In this document: piece after piece, positions 9,378-18,933 of the stretch | Numbering within the stretch: the first letter of the stretch is position 1 | Layout of the letters: the number at the start of each line of letters is the position of its first letter | Assembly (NCBI GenBank): GCA_003481775.1 | Contig: QULU01000001.1 | Coordinates: forward strand, 268,816 to 332,815 | Length of the DNA stretch: 64,000 nucleotides | Source: Clostridiaceae bacterium OM02-2AC | Lineage (GTDB): Bacteria; Bacillota_I; Bacilli_A; Erysipelotrichales; Erysipelotrichaceae | Direction: 5' to 3' | The notes under the pieces: model-generated | Databases searched by the model: none | Told to the model about the DNA's origin: nothing | The model's input: the letters and a program-made list of their open reading frames with translations, nothing else | Translations under genes and position numbers: made by a program

Positions 9378-9819
9378 GACGCTCCTCGCTTTCCTCGATC
9401 ATTTCCTCCATCGCCTTCCAGCCAATGGTGGCACATTTGATCCGGTTGGCCTGACTTCCCACATTATGGAATGCCAAAGCCTCCTCCAGCTTCTCCTCAT
9501 CATAGTCCTGCTGATCGATCATGTGAAAATAATTCGCGATGATGTCCTTCGCCTCTTCCACACGCTTTCCTTTCAGCAGCTCACTCATGATGGAGGTGGA
9601 GGCAGTGGAGATCGTGCACGCCACACCGTCAAAGCGCACGTCCTCCACAATACCGTCTCGTATTTTGCTTTGTACATAAATATCATCAATGCAGGATTCA
9701 CTGGCCATATGCTTCTGCACATAGCCGTCCTCCTTTGTCAGCTCATGATTTCTTGGATATTCATAATGATCCATGATGATCGAACGCAAAATCATCGGAT
9801 CCTTCATTAAGTCACTCAT
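9370..9819 (-). CDS. sufU: SufU, zinc-dependent sulfurtransferase
   Basis: A 149-residue IscU-like protein that takes persulfide sulfur from SufS. The three zinc or sulfur ligand cysteines are present in the expected places: SESCIDD (with the neighbouring Asp), GVACTIS and RIKCATIGW. It follows sufS by 12 bases and overlaps sufB. The SufU type, not SufE, fits a Gram-positive Suf system. Confidence 0.95.
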   Translation of the reverse strand: MSDLMKDPMILRSIIMDHYEYPRNHELTKEDGYVQKHMASESCIDDIYVQSKIRDGIVEDVRFDGVACTISTASTSIMSELLKGKRVEEAKDIIANYFHMIDQQDYDEEKLEEALAFHNVGSQANRIKCATIGWKAMEEMIEESEERHE

Positions 9820-9831
9820 TCTTACGACCTC

Positions 9832-11064
9832 CTAAAAAAAGACATCCAGACAGGCTTCCATCGTAGCCCTGCGGCATACATCCAGAAAACGATCGACATC
9901 CGCATAGGATGTATACAGATAAAAGCTTGCCCGTATCGTTGCGGATGTATCCAACATATTGTTTAACAGCTTGGCACAGTGCTGTCCGCTGCGCACGGCA
10001 ATCCCGTTCGCATTGAAGAAGGTCGCCGCATCCTGTGCAAATACATTTTTTACATTAAAGGTGATGATGCCTGTGTCTGCGTCCGGATTGTATACCTCGA
10101 TATTGTCCAGCTTGCGCAGCTCATGAATTGCATAGTCATGCAGCTCCATTTCCCATGCGTGGATATGTTCCAGCCCGATGCCCTGTACATACTGTAAGGC
10201 CGCATGCAGACCGAAGATTCCTTCAATCGGCTGCGTGCCGCTCTCAAATTTATACGGTGCATTTTTCAGCTGAATATTTCCACACATATCAAAGCGTGCG
10301 TTGCTGTCCCCGCCCAGATACAGCGGATCCATGGCGTTTAACAGCTCCAGCTTGCCATAAAGAATCCCGATGCCGGTCGGCCCGCACATCTTGTGCGCGG
10401 AGAATGCCAGAAAATCGCAATCCATATCGATGACATCCAGCGGGATATGCGGCACACTCTGTGCGCCGTCCACGACGACAACAGCACCATAGCGATGCGC
10501 CATAGCGCATATTTCACGCATCGGTGCACGATAGCCAAGCACATTGCTGATGTGTGCCAGTGCAACCACTCGCACGCGCTCATTCATCATGGAAGCAACT
10601 GCCTCCAGCGTAATACGTCCCTGTGCGTCCAGCGGCACATACTGTACAACGGCTCCGCATTCCTGCGCAACACGCATCCACGGTAGCACACACGATGCAT
10701 GCTCTGCCACACTGGTCAGTATGATATCTCCTTTTTGCAGAAACTTGCGGCCGTAGCCGTATGCCACCAGATTCAAAGCAGAGCTGGCTCCGCTTGTATA
10801 AACGATTTCCCGTGCATCCGCCGCATGTAGAAAGGCTGCGACATCCTTGCGGGTCTGTTCATATTCCTGATCCACAAAATAGCTTAGATCATAATCTCCG
10901 CGGTGCGCATTGGCACCGTAATTTTCATAATAGTTGACGACCGCATCGATCACCTGCCGGGGCTTTAAAGTCGTTGCCCCGCTGTCCAGATAAACGAGCG
11001 GATGTGACTGCATGGTTTTCTGCAGCATAGGAAAATCTTTTCTGATATTTGCATTGTCAAGCAT
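9832..11064 (-). CDS. sufS: SufS cysteine desulfurase
   Basis: A 410-residue group II PLP-dependent desulfurase that releases cysteine sulfur as persulfide. The PLP lysine lies in FLAFSAHKMCGPTGIG. The active-site cysteine lies in the short loop RSGQHCAKLL. The PLP-phosphate region EHASCVLPW and the Asp in VDGAQSVPH are also present. Its start overlaps the end of sufD by eight bases. Confidence 0.97.
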   Translation of the reverse strand: MLDNANIRKDFPMLQKTMQSHPLVYLDSGATTLKPRQVIDAVVNYYENYGANAHRGDYDLSYFVDQEYEQTRKDVAAFLHAADAREIVYTSGASSALNLVAYGYGRKFLQKGDIILTSVAEHASCVLPWMRVAQECGAVVQYVPLDAQGRITLEAVASMMNERVRVVALAHISNVLGYRAPMREICAMAHRYGAVVVVDGAQSVPHIPLDVIDMDCDFLAFSAHKMCGPTGIGILYGKLELLNAMDPLYLGGDSNARFDMCGNIQLKNAPYKFESGTQPIEGIFGLHAALQYVQGIGLEHIHAWEMELHDYAIHELRKLDNIEVYNPDADTGIITFNVKNVFAQDAATFFNANGIAVRSGQHCAKLLNNMLDTSATIRASFYLYTSYADVDRFLDVCRRATMEACLDVFF

Positions 11065-11845
11065 GTAGACCCACCTTCATTTCGATTTCGTCCTTCAATG
11101 CAGTTCGTATGTCTTCTTCTTCAAACAGCTCCGTGATCGGCATGATATAGCCGACCGTCAGCAGGCCGAGAGCCTGCCTGCGGGAAAGTCCGCGTGTCTG
11201 CAGGTAATACAGCTGATTTTCATCCGGCTGTCCAAGCGTTGTCGCATGACTTGCCTTTACATCATTTTCATCGATCAGCAGCACAGGCACCACCTCACTG
11301 CTCTGCTGCTCACTCATCGTCAGCACTCTTGTCTTCTGATGGGAATTGCTTTCGCGGGCACCCTTGATGATTTTTCCGGTAGCCTCCATGCAATACTGTC
11401 CGCCTTCTTCCACAACGGCATAGTTTTCCATAAGACCCTCGGTATGTGCCCGCAAATGATTGCACTGCATGTGAAACTGCTTCCGACTTGCGGCAATGCA
11501 TGCACTGCGCAGCATGGCAAAAGCCCCCTCTTCACATAAATCAAGCGTAACCTCTGCCTGTGTATTGCCTGCATTCAGCTCACACAGAGCCAGTGTCAGG
11601 GAGGCATCGCGGTAGACACTGCCGCCAACCTGCAGCACCACATCCTCACTGCCTTCGTTTTTCAGCATGAGGGTAAGAGAGCTATACGGAGATACGATGA
11701 CCTCCACCTGTAAAGACTCCCACGTTCCACTGTATGTCACAAGCAGAGAAGCGTTTATGCGTTCGTCCACCACAAGCTTCAGCTTTTCCGTATTCCGGGG
11801 TGAAAGAGCCAGCGTTTCAAAGCCGCTGCGTACGCTATATTCCAT
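11057..11845 (-). CDS. sufD: SufD, Fe-S assembly scaffold partner
   Basis: About 262 residues, shorter than sufB and shorter than E. coli SufD (about 420), but with the SufBD C-terminal signature LYYLQTRGLSRRQALGLLTVGYI and the conserved DENDVKASHATT stretch. I place the start at 11845: AGGGGTG lies upstream and the ATG begins one base after the sufC stop. A longer frame to 11944 would overlap sufC by about 100 bases and adds only non-conserved residues. The short length suggests loss of the N-terminal helical domain. Confidence 0.9.
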   Translation of the reverse strand: MEYSVRSGFETLALSPRNTEKLKLVVDERINASLLVTYSGTWESLQVEVIVSPYSSLTLMLKNEGSEDVVLQVGGSVYRDASLTLALCELNAGNTQAEVTLDLCEEGAFAMLRSACIAASRKQFHMQCNHLRAHTEGLMENYAVVEEGGQYCMEATGKIIKGARESNSHQKTRVLTMSEQQSSEVVPVLLIDENDVKASHATTLGQPDENQLYYLQTRGLSRRQALGLLTVGYIMPITELFEEEDIRTALKDEIEMKVGLHA

Positions 11846-11846
11846 A

Positions 11847-12665
11847 TTATGCACCCCTGCTTGCGCCGCAGGAGCCAAGCAGCTCAACTTTCTTTTCTTC
11901 CTCTCTGACAACCTGCACATCGTATTCCTTTTCGATCCAGTCATAGCCCTGCTGATCGATTTTCTCCACCAGCTCGCTGCCGCCGCTGACTACAATACGT
12001 CCATCCACGAGAACATGCGCATGGGTTGGCTTCAGCAAATCATAAAATCTGGCATAATGAGATACGATGACAAGCCCCATATTCTGCTCCTTCTGCATAG
12101 CCGCAACAGCCTCAGCCACAATTTTCAAAGCATCCACATCCAGTCCGGAATCAATTTCATCCAGCATGGCAATCGACGGCTTTAAAAGCTTCATCTGTAC
12201 GATTTCATTTCGCTTCTTTTCTCCACCGGAGAAGCCCTCATTGAGGAAGCGATGCGCAAGATCCTCCTTCATTTGCAAATCCTTGATTGTTTTTTCCATT
12301 TCGCGAATAAAGGAAAACAGCGGAATCGGCCGCTCCCTGCGGGCATTGATCGCAGCGCGCAGGAAATCGGAATTGGTAACACCGCTGACCTCGCTTGGAT
12401 ATTGCATTCCCAAAAACAGACCGGCCTTGCTGCGCTCATCCACCTCCATGGATAAAACATCCTGCTCATCCAGTGTGATGCTGCCACCGGTTACCTGAAA
12501 CTTCGGATTGCCCATGATAGCCGCAAGCAGGGTGGATTTTCCATTCCCGTTGGGGCCCATCAGTGCATGGGTTTCTCCACTATGTATGTCAAGGGTCAGC
12601 CCCTTTAAGATTTCTTTTCCATCTACATTGACGTGCAGATCCTTAATACGTAAACAACTCATCAT
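11847..12665 (-). CDS. sufC: SufC, Fe-S assembly ABC-type ATPase
   Basis: About 272 residues. Walker A is MGPNGNGKSTLL, the signature is GFSGGEKKRNEI, and Walker B is PSIAMLDEIDSGLD. The family powers SufBCD scaffold rearrangement and does not transport substrate. The ATG at 12665 has AAAGG at the best spacing; 12671 and 12662 are alternatives. It is first in the suf operon. Confidence 0.96.
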   Translation of the reverse strand: MMSCLRIKDLHVNVDGKEILKGLTLDIHSGETHALMGPNGNGKSTLLAAIMGNPKFQVTGGSITLDEQDVLSMEVDERSKAGLFLGMQYPSEVSGVTNSDFLRAAINARRERPIPLFSFIREMEKTIKDLQMKEDLAHRFLNEGFSGGEKKRNEIVQMKLLKPSIAMLDEIDSGLDVDALKIVAEAVAAMQKEQNMGLVIVSHYARFYDLLKPTHAHVLVDGRIVVSGGSELVEKIDQQGYDWIEKEYDVQVVREEEKKVELLGSCGASRGA

Positions 12666-12688
12666 TATCATCCTTTCGTCCGGTTATT

Positions 12689-12717
12689 ATCATACCAAAT
12701 TTTCCTGCAATTCACAA
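12689..12717 (-). promoter_or_regulatory. Promoter of the suf operon
   Basis: Minus-strand TTGTGA (12712-12717) and TATGAT (12689-12694) separated by 17 bases, just upstream of sufC. Confidence 0.55.
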
Positions 12718-12887
12718 TTCAAACGATTGATTTCGCTGCATTTCATACAAAAGAAATAGGAATTGATCAAAAAACGGCTGCAAAACCGCTTATTTTACAA
12801 AACTAGACCTTTCTGTGACATATGCCGAATGCCATGTGATTTCTTTCTGAACTTTTGTGTGAAATTACAGGAAACACTTCCAAAAAA

Positions 12888-12916
12888 TTGCAATTAGAAG
12901 GCAAATACACTATAAT
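12888..12916 (+). promoter_or_regulatory. Promoter of the foldase pair
   Basis: TTGCAA (12888-12893) and TATAAT (12911-12916) are 17 bases apart. GGAGG lies just before the ATG at 12944. Confidence 0.7.
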
Positions 12917-12943
12917 ATTACGGTATTCATTTAGGAGGACATT

Positions 12944-13942
12944 ATGATCAAGATACTGAAAAAGCAATGGTTTGTCGTACTGATTGCGCTGATTTTTATC
13001 GGCTTTGCGATATTCAGCGTCTATGACACCAACAAGGGAAAGCTTCCCGGAAAAAGTGTCGACGGCAAGGATGTGGTTGCAGGACTGAAGGGTGATGTCA
13101 ATATCACCGCGGATGAGCTGTATAAGAATCTGAGTAAAACGTATGGGAAAAGCATGCTGTTCATGAAGTTTCAGGCAGAGGTTATCAACAGCAGCATCAA
13201 AACTACAGATGAATTAAAAAAGACTGCTGAGGAGTATGAATCCAATATCAAGCAGAGTGCGGAGAGTCAGGCAGCCAGCAGCGGCAGTGATGCAAATGCG
13301 CTGATTGCACAAAACATCGCACAGTACGGATTTACTTCCGATCAGCTGTATGAGTACTGCATGACTGTGGCAAAAATGGAAAAAATGCAGAATGACTACA
13401 TCTCCAAGCATCTGGATGAGCTGTTTACACCGATTTACAAGGAAAAGAAATCACGTACGGTTTCTCATATTCTGATTAAGATGGAGGATGCAAACAAGCC
13501 GACCAAGAAAGAGCTGGAAAAGATTCAAAAGGTGGAGGACGCCTTAAAGAAGGGTGACAGCTTTGCGGATGTTGCCAAGAAATACAGCGATGATGGCAGT
13601 GCCAGCGACGGCGGTTATCTGGGCTATATGGATTCCGACACCTCTTATGTGGACAGCTTCAAAAATGCAGCCTTCAAGCTGAAAGCCGGAGAAACCAGCG
13701 ACTGGGTCAAGGAAAGCAATGACAACTATAACGGCTGGCATTTGATCAAGGTGGAAGAAACAGATAAAGCGAAACTGGAAAAAGATAAGAAGGCAAAGGA
13801 TTCCCTGTACAAGGCGATTGCCAGCGGTACAGAAAATCTGTCCAACACGTATTTGTGGGAAGCCGCAAAGAAGCTGGATATCAAATATGCGAATGACGAT
13901 GTCAAAAAACAGATCATGGACATCCTGGACGTAAAGGAATAG
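12944..13942 (+). CDS. Membrane-anchored PrsA/SurA-like peptidyl-prolyl isomerase
   Basis: A 332-residue protein with an N-terminal membrane anchor (about 9-26), no lipobox, a helical chaperone domain, and a parvulin PPIase domain at about 168-270 (VSHILIKMED, then FADVAKKYSDDGSASDGGYLGYM and GWHLIKVEE). It should fold secreted proteins on the outer membrane face. It is followed after 13 bases by a second foldase-like lipoprotein. Confidence 0.88.
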   Translation: MIKILKKQWFVVLIALIFIGFAIFSVYDTNKGKLPGKSVDGKDVVAGLKGDVNITADELYKNLSKTYGKSMLFMKFQAEVINSSIKTTDELKKTAEEYESNIKQSAESQAASSGSDANALIAQNIAQYGFTSDQLYEYCMTVAKMEKMQNDYISKHLDELFTPIYKEKKSRTVSHILIKMEDANKPTKKELEKIQKVEDALKKGDSFADVAKKYSDDGSASDGGYLGYMDSDTSYVDSFKNAAFKLKAGETSDWVKESNDNYNGWHLIKVEETDKAKLEKDKKAKDSLYKAIASGTENLSNTYLWEAAKKLDIKYANDDVKKQIMDILDVKE

Positions 13943-13955
13943 GAGGACGAGAGAT

Positions 13956-14834
13956 ATGAAAAAGCTTTGTACACTGCTCGCCGCTATGATGCTGTTCACG
14001 CTGGCAGGCTGTAAGGATGCCACGGCAGGAATTTCAAATGGAAGCGAAGCACTGATCACCATCGAGGGCAACAAAATTACCAATGAGGATGTTTTCGGTC
14101 TGATCAAAACCAGCGCAGGAGCAAGTGAAACCCTGAACCTGGTCAAAACACAGATTTACAAAAAGGAAAATATCAAAATCACAGATGCCATGAAAAAGGA
14201 AGCAGAGGAGTCTGTAAAATCCCTGAAGAGCATGTATGGCGACAGTCTGCAGGATACACTGAAGCAGTACGGCTTCGATAATCTGGAGCAGTACAAGGAA
14301 AAATCCATTTATCCGGGCCTGCAGCAGAAGGAATTAAATAAGAAATATGTAAAAGCAAAGGAAAAAGCCATGTTTGACAGCTATTACCCAATCAAGGCAC
14401 AGATTCTGGAGGCTGATTCCAAGAAAAAAGCTGAAAATGCACAAAAAGCGCTGAAGGACGGCAAGGATTTCAAGGCTGTTGTGAAGGAATATGGAACAAC
14501 GACAACCTATAAGGGAACAGAGGAAATCTACAATTCCAAAAGCGGATTACCGACAACGGTATTCGACAAAATCAAATCCACGAACAAAAAGGGATTGATC
14601 GATGGTGTGATCGAGGATACAGCAAGCAAGAAATACTACGTTGTAAAGGTCACAAGTGTAACACCGAAGGATTTTGAAGAGGAAGCCATCAACAGCATCG
14701 TTGAAAAGGCATCTACCGATATTGAGCCGGCAGCAACCGCTTATTATCTGAAAAAATATGATTTTACAGTCTACGATAAGGAAATTTACGATGGTATCAA
14801 ATCCACCAATGAATCCTATATCGTTCAGGATTAA
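13956..14834 (+). CDS. PrsA-like foldase lipoprotein
   Basis: A 292-residue protein with a lipoprotein signal peptide ending in the lipobox LAGC (cysteine 19). A SurA/PrsA-like helical N-domain follows, and a region resembling a worn parvulin domain lies at about 140-240. The expected HILxK and GGDLG-type motifs are not clear, so isomerase activity is doubtful and a holdase role is possible. AGGAGG precedes the ATG. It is co-transcribed with the upstream foldase and followed by a terminator. Confidence 0.8.
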   Translation: MKKLCTLLAAMMLFTLAGCKDATAGISNGSEALITIEGNKITNEDVFGLIKTSAGASETLNLVKTQIYKKENIKITDAMKKEAEESVKSLKSMYGDSLQDTLKQYGFDNLEQYKEKSIYPGLQQKELNKKYVKAKEKAMFDSYYPIKAQILEADSKKKAENAQKALKDGKDFKAVVKEYGTTTTYKGTEEIYNSKSGLPTTVFDKIKSTNKKGLIDGVIEDTASKKYYVVKVTSVTPKDFEEEAINSIVEKASTDIEPAATAYYLKKYDFTVYDKEIYDGIKSTNESYIVQD

Positions 14835-14857
14835 GAGCTTCGTGCTCTTTTTCTTTT
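14833..14857 (+). terminator. Terminator after the foldase pair
   Basis: AAGAGC and GCTCTT arms around TTCGT, followed by TTTCTTTTT. It overlaps the end of the lipoprotein gene. Confidence 0.8.
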
Positions 14858-14866
14858 TGTCTGTTT

Positions 14867-14876
14867 CTGCTATAAT
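14867..14876 (+). promoter_or_regulatory. Extended -10 promoter of the HIT gene
   Basis: TGC directly precedes TATAAT (14871-14876), an extended -10 element. No good -35 is visible. Confidence 0.5.
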
Positions 14877-14902
14877 ACGTAAAAAGGAAAGGAAGGATTC
14901 TT

Positions 14903-15295
14903 ATGTGTATTTTCTGCAGTATTGTAAACGGTGAAATCCCCTCAACCCGTATCTATGAGGATGATACCGTGCTTGCTATTCTTGATATTTCACAGGTGAC
15001 TAAGGGGCATACCCTGGTGATTCCCAAACAGCATACAGAGAATTTCATAACCTGTGAGCCGGAGCTTATGAAGCATGTCATGGAGGTTGCACAGATGCTC
15101 GCAAAACGCATCATGGAACGTACCCATGCTGAGGGAATGAATGTATTAAGCAATATTCATGAGGTGGCTGGACAAAGCGTTCTGCATTTCCATGTGCACC
15201 TGATTCCCCGCTATAGTGAGCAGGATGCCTGTGTCATCCGTTTTGACAAGAGCGCACCGCAGGACCTGGATGCAGTTGGCGCACTGCTGAAATAA
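14903..15295 (+). CDS. HIT-family nucleotide hydrolase
   Basis: A 130-residue Hint/Hit-type protein with the histidine triad in LHFHVHLIPRY (about 103-113). The N-terminus MCIFCSIVNGEIPS, with its Cys-x-x-Cys, is typical of bacterial HIT proteins. The family hydrolyses nucleoside phosphoramidates or related AMP adducts. It is a single-gene unit between terminators. Confidence 0.93.
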   Translation: MCIFCSIVNGEIPSTRIYEDDTVLAILDISQVTKGHTLVIPKQHTENFITCEPELMKHVMEVAQMLAKRIMERTHAEGMNVLSNIHEVAGQSVLHFHVHLIPRYSEQDACVIRFDKSAPQDLDAVGALLK

Positions 15296-15374
15296 CGTTG
15301 TGCTGATGAGCCTAACAAAAGGGCTGTCTTCCCATGCAGTTCTTCCTCGCTTATGACCCATTTAGGAAGCTGTT

Positions 15375-15427
15375 AAAAAAAGAGAAGGAATAAATCCCTG
15401 TAATTCTGGAATTTATTTCTTCTTTTT
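15375..15427. terminator. Imperfect AT-rich hairpin, probable terminator
   Basis: A-rich left arm ending AATAAAT and T-rich right arm starting ATTTATTTC pair with a few mismatches. The A and T flanks could end transcription from both sides. Confidence 0.45.
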
Positions 15428-15766
15428 AGCTTTCTAAACGCTTTTACACCTATATAGGTAAGAACCATCTATGCAGACAGCCTTTCCTATTGTAGTTTGC
15501 ATTTTAGCTCTTTGTATAAGAGGAAAAGAACGCAAAAATGTGACAGTAAACCGCCATTCCCTATAGTTTCAGTTTTTACAGCACAAGGTCCCTAGCTATA
15601 CAAGCTGAAAAAGCATGAAGTTTCACGTATGCATATGATAAAATGGCTAATATGCGCTGTGCTTTCTGCTTTCCAATCCCATCGCCGCTGAAATCTTACA
15701 CTGCCAATCTGCAACATAAGAAAAAAACAGCCCAGCTCCTGCATGCTTCAATATCTGATACAGAAT

Positions 15767-15814
15767 ACAAAAAAGACTCCTGCTTTCCTGCATTCACAGG
15801 CAAATCGGAGTCTT
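15767..15814 (-). terminator. Terminator of the unknown membrane protein gene
   Basis: Arms AAGACTCC (15773-15780) and GGAGTCTT (15807-15814). On the minus strand a run of six T follows. Confidence 0.7.
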
Positions 15815-15888
15815 GTATGCTATAAGAAACAGCAGGCAGCAAAGAGAAATCCTTTTTCAAATACGGTAACATTCGCTTCTTTACCCTA

Positions 15889-16764
15889 TCAGCTGCTTGT
15901 TTCGGATTTCATGATCTGCACCTCATATGCACTCTTATACTTATTTTTCATAAAGCTGATAAACTGCTTCTCCTTCGTCATATCCAGAGATTCTGCGATA
16001 ATCAGCTTTTCTCCATACACATTCTCATCCAGTATGCGTAAGGATGTATTGATTTCATTGTATGTAATCATATAATAAATGGTATCCTCTTTCATCTCCA
16101 GTGTTTCCTTCTTACTGGAGGTGTTGACCTCCCCCTTTGCTGTAATCGCATAAATATCGATGATTTTATCCTTGGCGCTGGATTTCTTTCCATCCAGGAA
16201 GACGCGATACATCTGCTTTTGATTAACCAGCTCAGGCTGTGACCGGATGAAGAACGAGGTAAAATCCTCATTTAGAATTTGTTCCATGTTTTTATCGAGA
16301 TAGCTGTTGGTGCGATCATCCAGCTTCGACAGAAACGAAGCAGGGATATCCGTTACATCCGCAAATCGCTCCGGAAGATTTTTTACCCGCACCTTGCGAA
16401 CACTCTGTATCGGATTCACGTGGTACCGGCTGGCAAGTGTCTCATCATATTGAGCGGTTATGGTAAGCTCGTCTCCGTTTTTCAGCTTTTTTGCAGGCTT
16501 CACCTCATAGGTGATAGAATCCATAAATTCCTGAATGCGCTGATTGTAATTCTGGTTACGATTGATGACCCGCACACTGGCGGAGCCATCCTCTCCCCGG
16601 TATTCAATGCCTGCATCCTTTGTGACATCCACCTCTACCGTGCGAAAGAACAGCATATAGCAGGTGACATACAGGCTGACCACGATGATCAGCATACTCA
16701 TGGACGTTATAAATTTATTTTTAACCGCATCCTGACTCGGCGGCTGAAAATGCATCGAACTCAT
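15889..16764 (-). CDS. Unknown single-pass membrane protein
   Basis: About 291 residues: a short cytoplasmic N-terminus, one membrane segment (about 20-40), and a soluble, probably extracellular, domain rich in charged residues. I do not recognise the family. I place the start at 16764 because GAAAGG lies nine bases upstream; the methionine at 16773 abuts that site. It is transcribed divergently from another unknown membrane protein, with a dyad between them at 16899. Confidence 0.7.
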   Translation of the reverse strand: MSSMHFQPPSQDAVKNKFITSMSMLIIVVSLYVTCYMLFFRTVEVDVTKDAGIEYRGEDGSASVRVINRNQNYNQRIQEFMDSITYEVKPAKKLKNGDELTITAQYDETLASRYHVNPIQSVRKVRVKNLPERFADVTDIPASFLSKLDDRTNSYLDKNMEQILNEDFTSFFIRSQPELVNQKQMYRVFLDGKKSSAKDKIIDIYAITAKGEVNTSSKKETLEMKEDTIYYMITYNEINTSLRILDENVYGEKLIIAESLDMTKEKQFISFMKNKYKSAYEVQIMKSETSS

Positions 16765-16898
16765 ACGGTTCATCCTTTCTGCAATATCCTTGTAATTATA
16801 CCATGCTTTATCCTGAAATGCTATGTACCCAATCTGAAAATTTCCTTACAAATCGCAGAACATAAAAAACAACGGTTCTCTCTTTCATACACCGCATG

Positions 16899-16913
16899 GA
16901 ATTCTTAGAATTC
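16899..16913. promoter_or_regulatory. Dyad-symmetric site between divergent genes
   Basis: GAATTCT and AGAATTC arms flank a central T, a perfect 15-base dyad midway between two divergent genes. It may be an operator. No regulator gene is adjacent. Confidence 0.3.
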
Positions 16914-16989
16914 ATTTCCAAATACAGCTGACGTATATTGGCTCTGTCATCCTTTTATGATAAACTATAGAAGAAATGGAGTGTTTACC

Positions 16990-18621
16990 ATGTACGATCC
17001 TATTGTTGCATATGTCAGACAGCATATCACCGTCACAAAAAACGAACAGGCCGCAAGTGTGCTTCTGCTGCTAGCGGCTTTATGCACCGCAATGTCCGCT
17101 TTTTTTGTTGTCACATGTTTTTCATGGTTTCTTGCCGACCTGCAATATATCGCAGAGGAGCATACGACATCCTATCTGTCTACCCTGCTGATGTATGGTA
17201 TCTGCGCACTGTCCAGCCTTGTATCCATTGTGATTCTGATACAGCATTACCTTATTCAATGGCACAAGCATACGGCACTCATACAACGAAGTCTGTATTG
17301 GGGGATTCTTTTCCTGACTATGATTCCCGGCTATATGACATTGATCTATATAGCAGCGTCCGATGCTATCATGGATATCTGTCTGTTTGTGCTGCTTGCC
17401 TGTATCCCCTGCTATATAGGCTGTCACTGCCTTCTTATGAAACGAATAACAAGCGAAAGCTATCAGCCTGCAGATTTCCTGCAAAAGCGGTTGCTACGCG
17501 CTTTGGGCGGCTTTGTTCTGTCTCTTTTTTTCTTGCAGCTGCTATTGCCAAGCAGTCTGCAGCCATTGCTGTATGCTGTACTGCTCGCTGTTCCTGCTTT
17601 CACCCTCACCTGCATGGGATGCCGTTTTCTAACTGCTTACCGGCTGTTTTATCGCAGAAAGGAGGAGTTTGTAGAATTTGAACACATGGTCTATGATGAG
17701 GATGCCTTTGCGGATGATGCGGAAAACAAAGAGCGGCTTACCATACAGAACACTGCAGCTGCCGTGCATGCCGCAGAGATTCTGGAGGAATTCGGCTTTG
17801 ATCATAAAGCAGCACTGGATGCGATTCTTGCGAACAGAAGCATTTCCACCTTTTCCACAGGACGTTATCAGAGTCCGGAACAGCTGCATATTCTCTTGCA
17901 GCGGCTGAAGTTTGAAGGTATCCCCTTTCAAGTGGAACGGTTCAACAAAGGGAGCTGGGAACCATATACCGAGAAAGACTATGCGAGCATTCTGCCGGCG
18001 AATATCCATAGACGCAGAATCGTACAGGAAGCTGCAGCACAGCATAGACGGCTGTCGGATTTCTCAATTCCCGGTCTTATCATCTGTATGCTGTTTCCAG
18101 CCAACCTGTATCGTCCGATCAACTGGATGTCCAAAAACAGCATGGTGATCACCTACCACGCCTTTACCTATTTCAATATACAGACCCTGCTGCACATGCT
18201 CTTTGTTACAGTCGTTCTTCTATTCGTCATATGCTCCTCCAGCCTGCAGGCGGAAATCGCACAGCTCACGCAGCAAAAAATCTCCACCCTGTGGCTAATC
18301 AGCGGCTTATTTTTCCTTATTGAGCTCTTTCACTTCCCTGTATATATGCGCAAGCTGGAGAAAGCAATTCGGGAATCCGCACATAAAACACACAATTATT
18401 TTGTTTATGCATTTCTGTTATATCTGATTTCAACCCTGATAAAAATGATAAGACGAGGCTTTCTGATTGCGCTGTGTCAGCTGTTGATTCTAATCGTATC
18501 TGTGGAAGCCGCAAGAGTGTTGCTTCTCTGCCTTCGCTTCCTAAAGTATCGCAAGCTGGAGCAATCGCAGCTACTGGAACAATATGAATATGAGGTCATC
18601 GAATCTGCAAAGGAGGTATAG
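16990..18621 (+). CDS. Unknown polytopic membrane protein
   Basis: About 543 residues. Six hydrophobic segments occur in the first 230 residues, then a soluble domain (about 230-370), then about five more segments. I recognise no family. The start at 16990 has GGAG eight bases upstream; the longer frame from 16957 lacks a site. Histidines and charges in the central domain suggest a cytoplasmic module but no catalytic motif is evident. Confidence 0.75.
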   Translation: MYDPIVAYVRQHITVTKNEQAASVLLLLAALCTAMSAFFVVTCFSWFLADLQYIAEEHTTSYLSTLLMYGICALSSLVSIVILIQHYLIQWHKHTALIQRSLYWGILFLTMIPGYMTLIYIAASDAIMDICLFVLLACIPCYIGCHCLLMKRITSESYQPADFLQKRLLRALGGFVLSLFFLQLLLPSSLQPLLYAVLLAVPAFTLTCMGCRFLTAYRLFYRRKEEFVEFEHMVYDEDAFADDAENKERLTIQNTAAAVHAAEILEEFGFDHKAALDAILANRSISTFSTGRYQSPEQLHILLQRLKFEGIPFQVERFNKGSWEPYTEKDYASILPANIHRRRIVQEAAAQHRRLSDFSIPGLIICMLFPANLYRPINWMSKNSMVITYHAFTYFNIQTLLHMLFVTVVLLFVICSSSLQAEIAQLTQQKISTLWLISGLFFLIELFHFPVYMRKLEKAIRESAHKTHNYFVYAFLLYLISTLIKMIRRGFLIALCQLLILIVSVEAARVLLLCLRFLKYRKLEQSQLLEQYEYEVIESAKEV

Positions 18622-18933
18622 GTAATTCCCTCCTTTTGATGAACAGCATTCTCAAAGCATAAGCAAATATCAAAAAGAAGCTTTTCTACAGACACCAAGA
18701 AGCAGACATACGATATTGCGTTTAAGCGATGGCCTTCCCACAAAAGAAAGGCGATGATCTGTTTTCTCTTTTGCAGGGATAAAGGAAAAAGACAGATGAT
18801 GCAAATGATGTTTACTCCAGCTTGGGCAAAAAAAAGATTTCAAATCTATTGAAAATAACATGAAATCTTTTTTTATACAACTACCCTAAAGTAAGAAAGA
18901 GCCATTCCAACCATTTGCTATTTCCAGCATTCT
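18622..18933. other. Intergenic stretch between converging genes
   Basis: About 310 bases between the unknown membrane protein and coaD. It contains the AT-rich hairpin at 18828-18875. Minus-strand frames here lack ribosome binding sites. Confidence 0.5.
18828..18875. terminator. Bidirectional terminator
   Basis: AAAAAAAGATTTCA and TGAAATCTTTTTTT arms are exact complements around an 18-base loop, with an A-run on one side and a T-run on the other. It serves both converging genes. Confidence 0.75.

Larger units (their letters stand above)
15296..15888. other. Long intergenic stretch without a supported gene
   Basis: Between converging genes. It holds a hairpin at 15375-15427 and a terminator at 15767-15814. 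A plus-strand open frame of 60 codons (15643-15825) lacks a ribosome binding site and runs through the terminator, so I do not call it. Confidence 0.5.

Noticed and set aside
15643..15825. 60-codon plus-strand open frame after the HIT gene
   Set aside because: No ribosome binding site and it runs through a terminator hairpin of the opposite gene.
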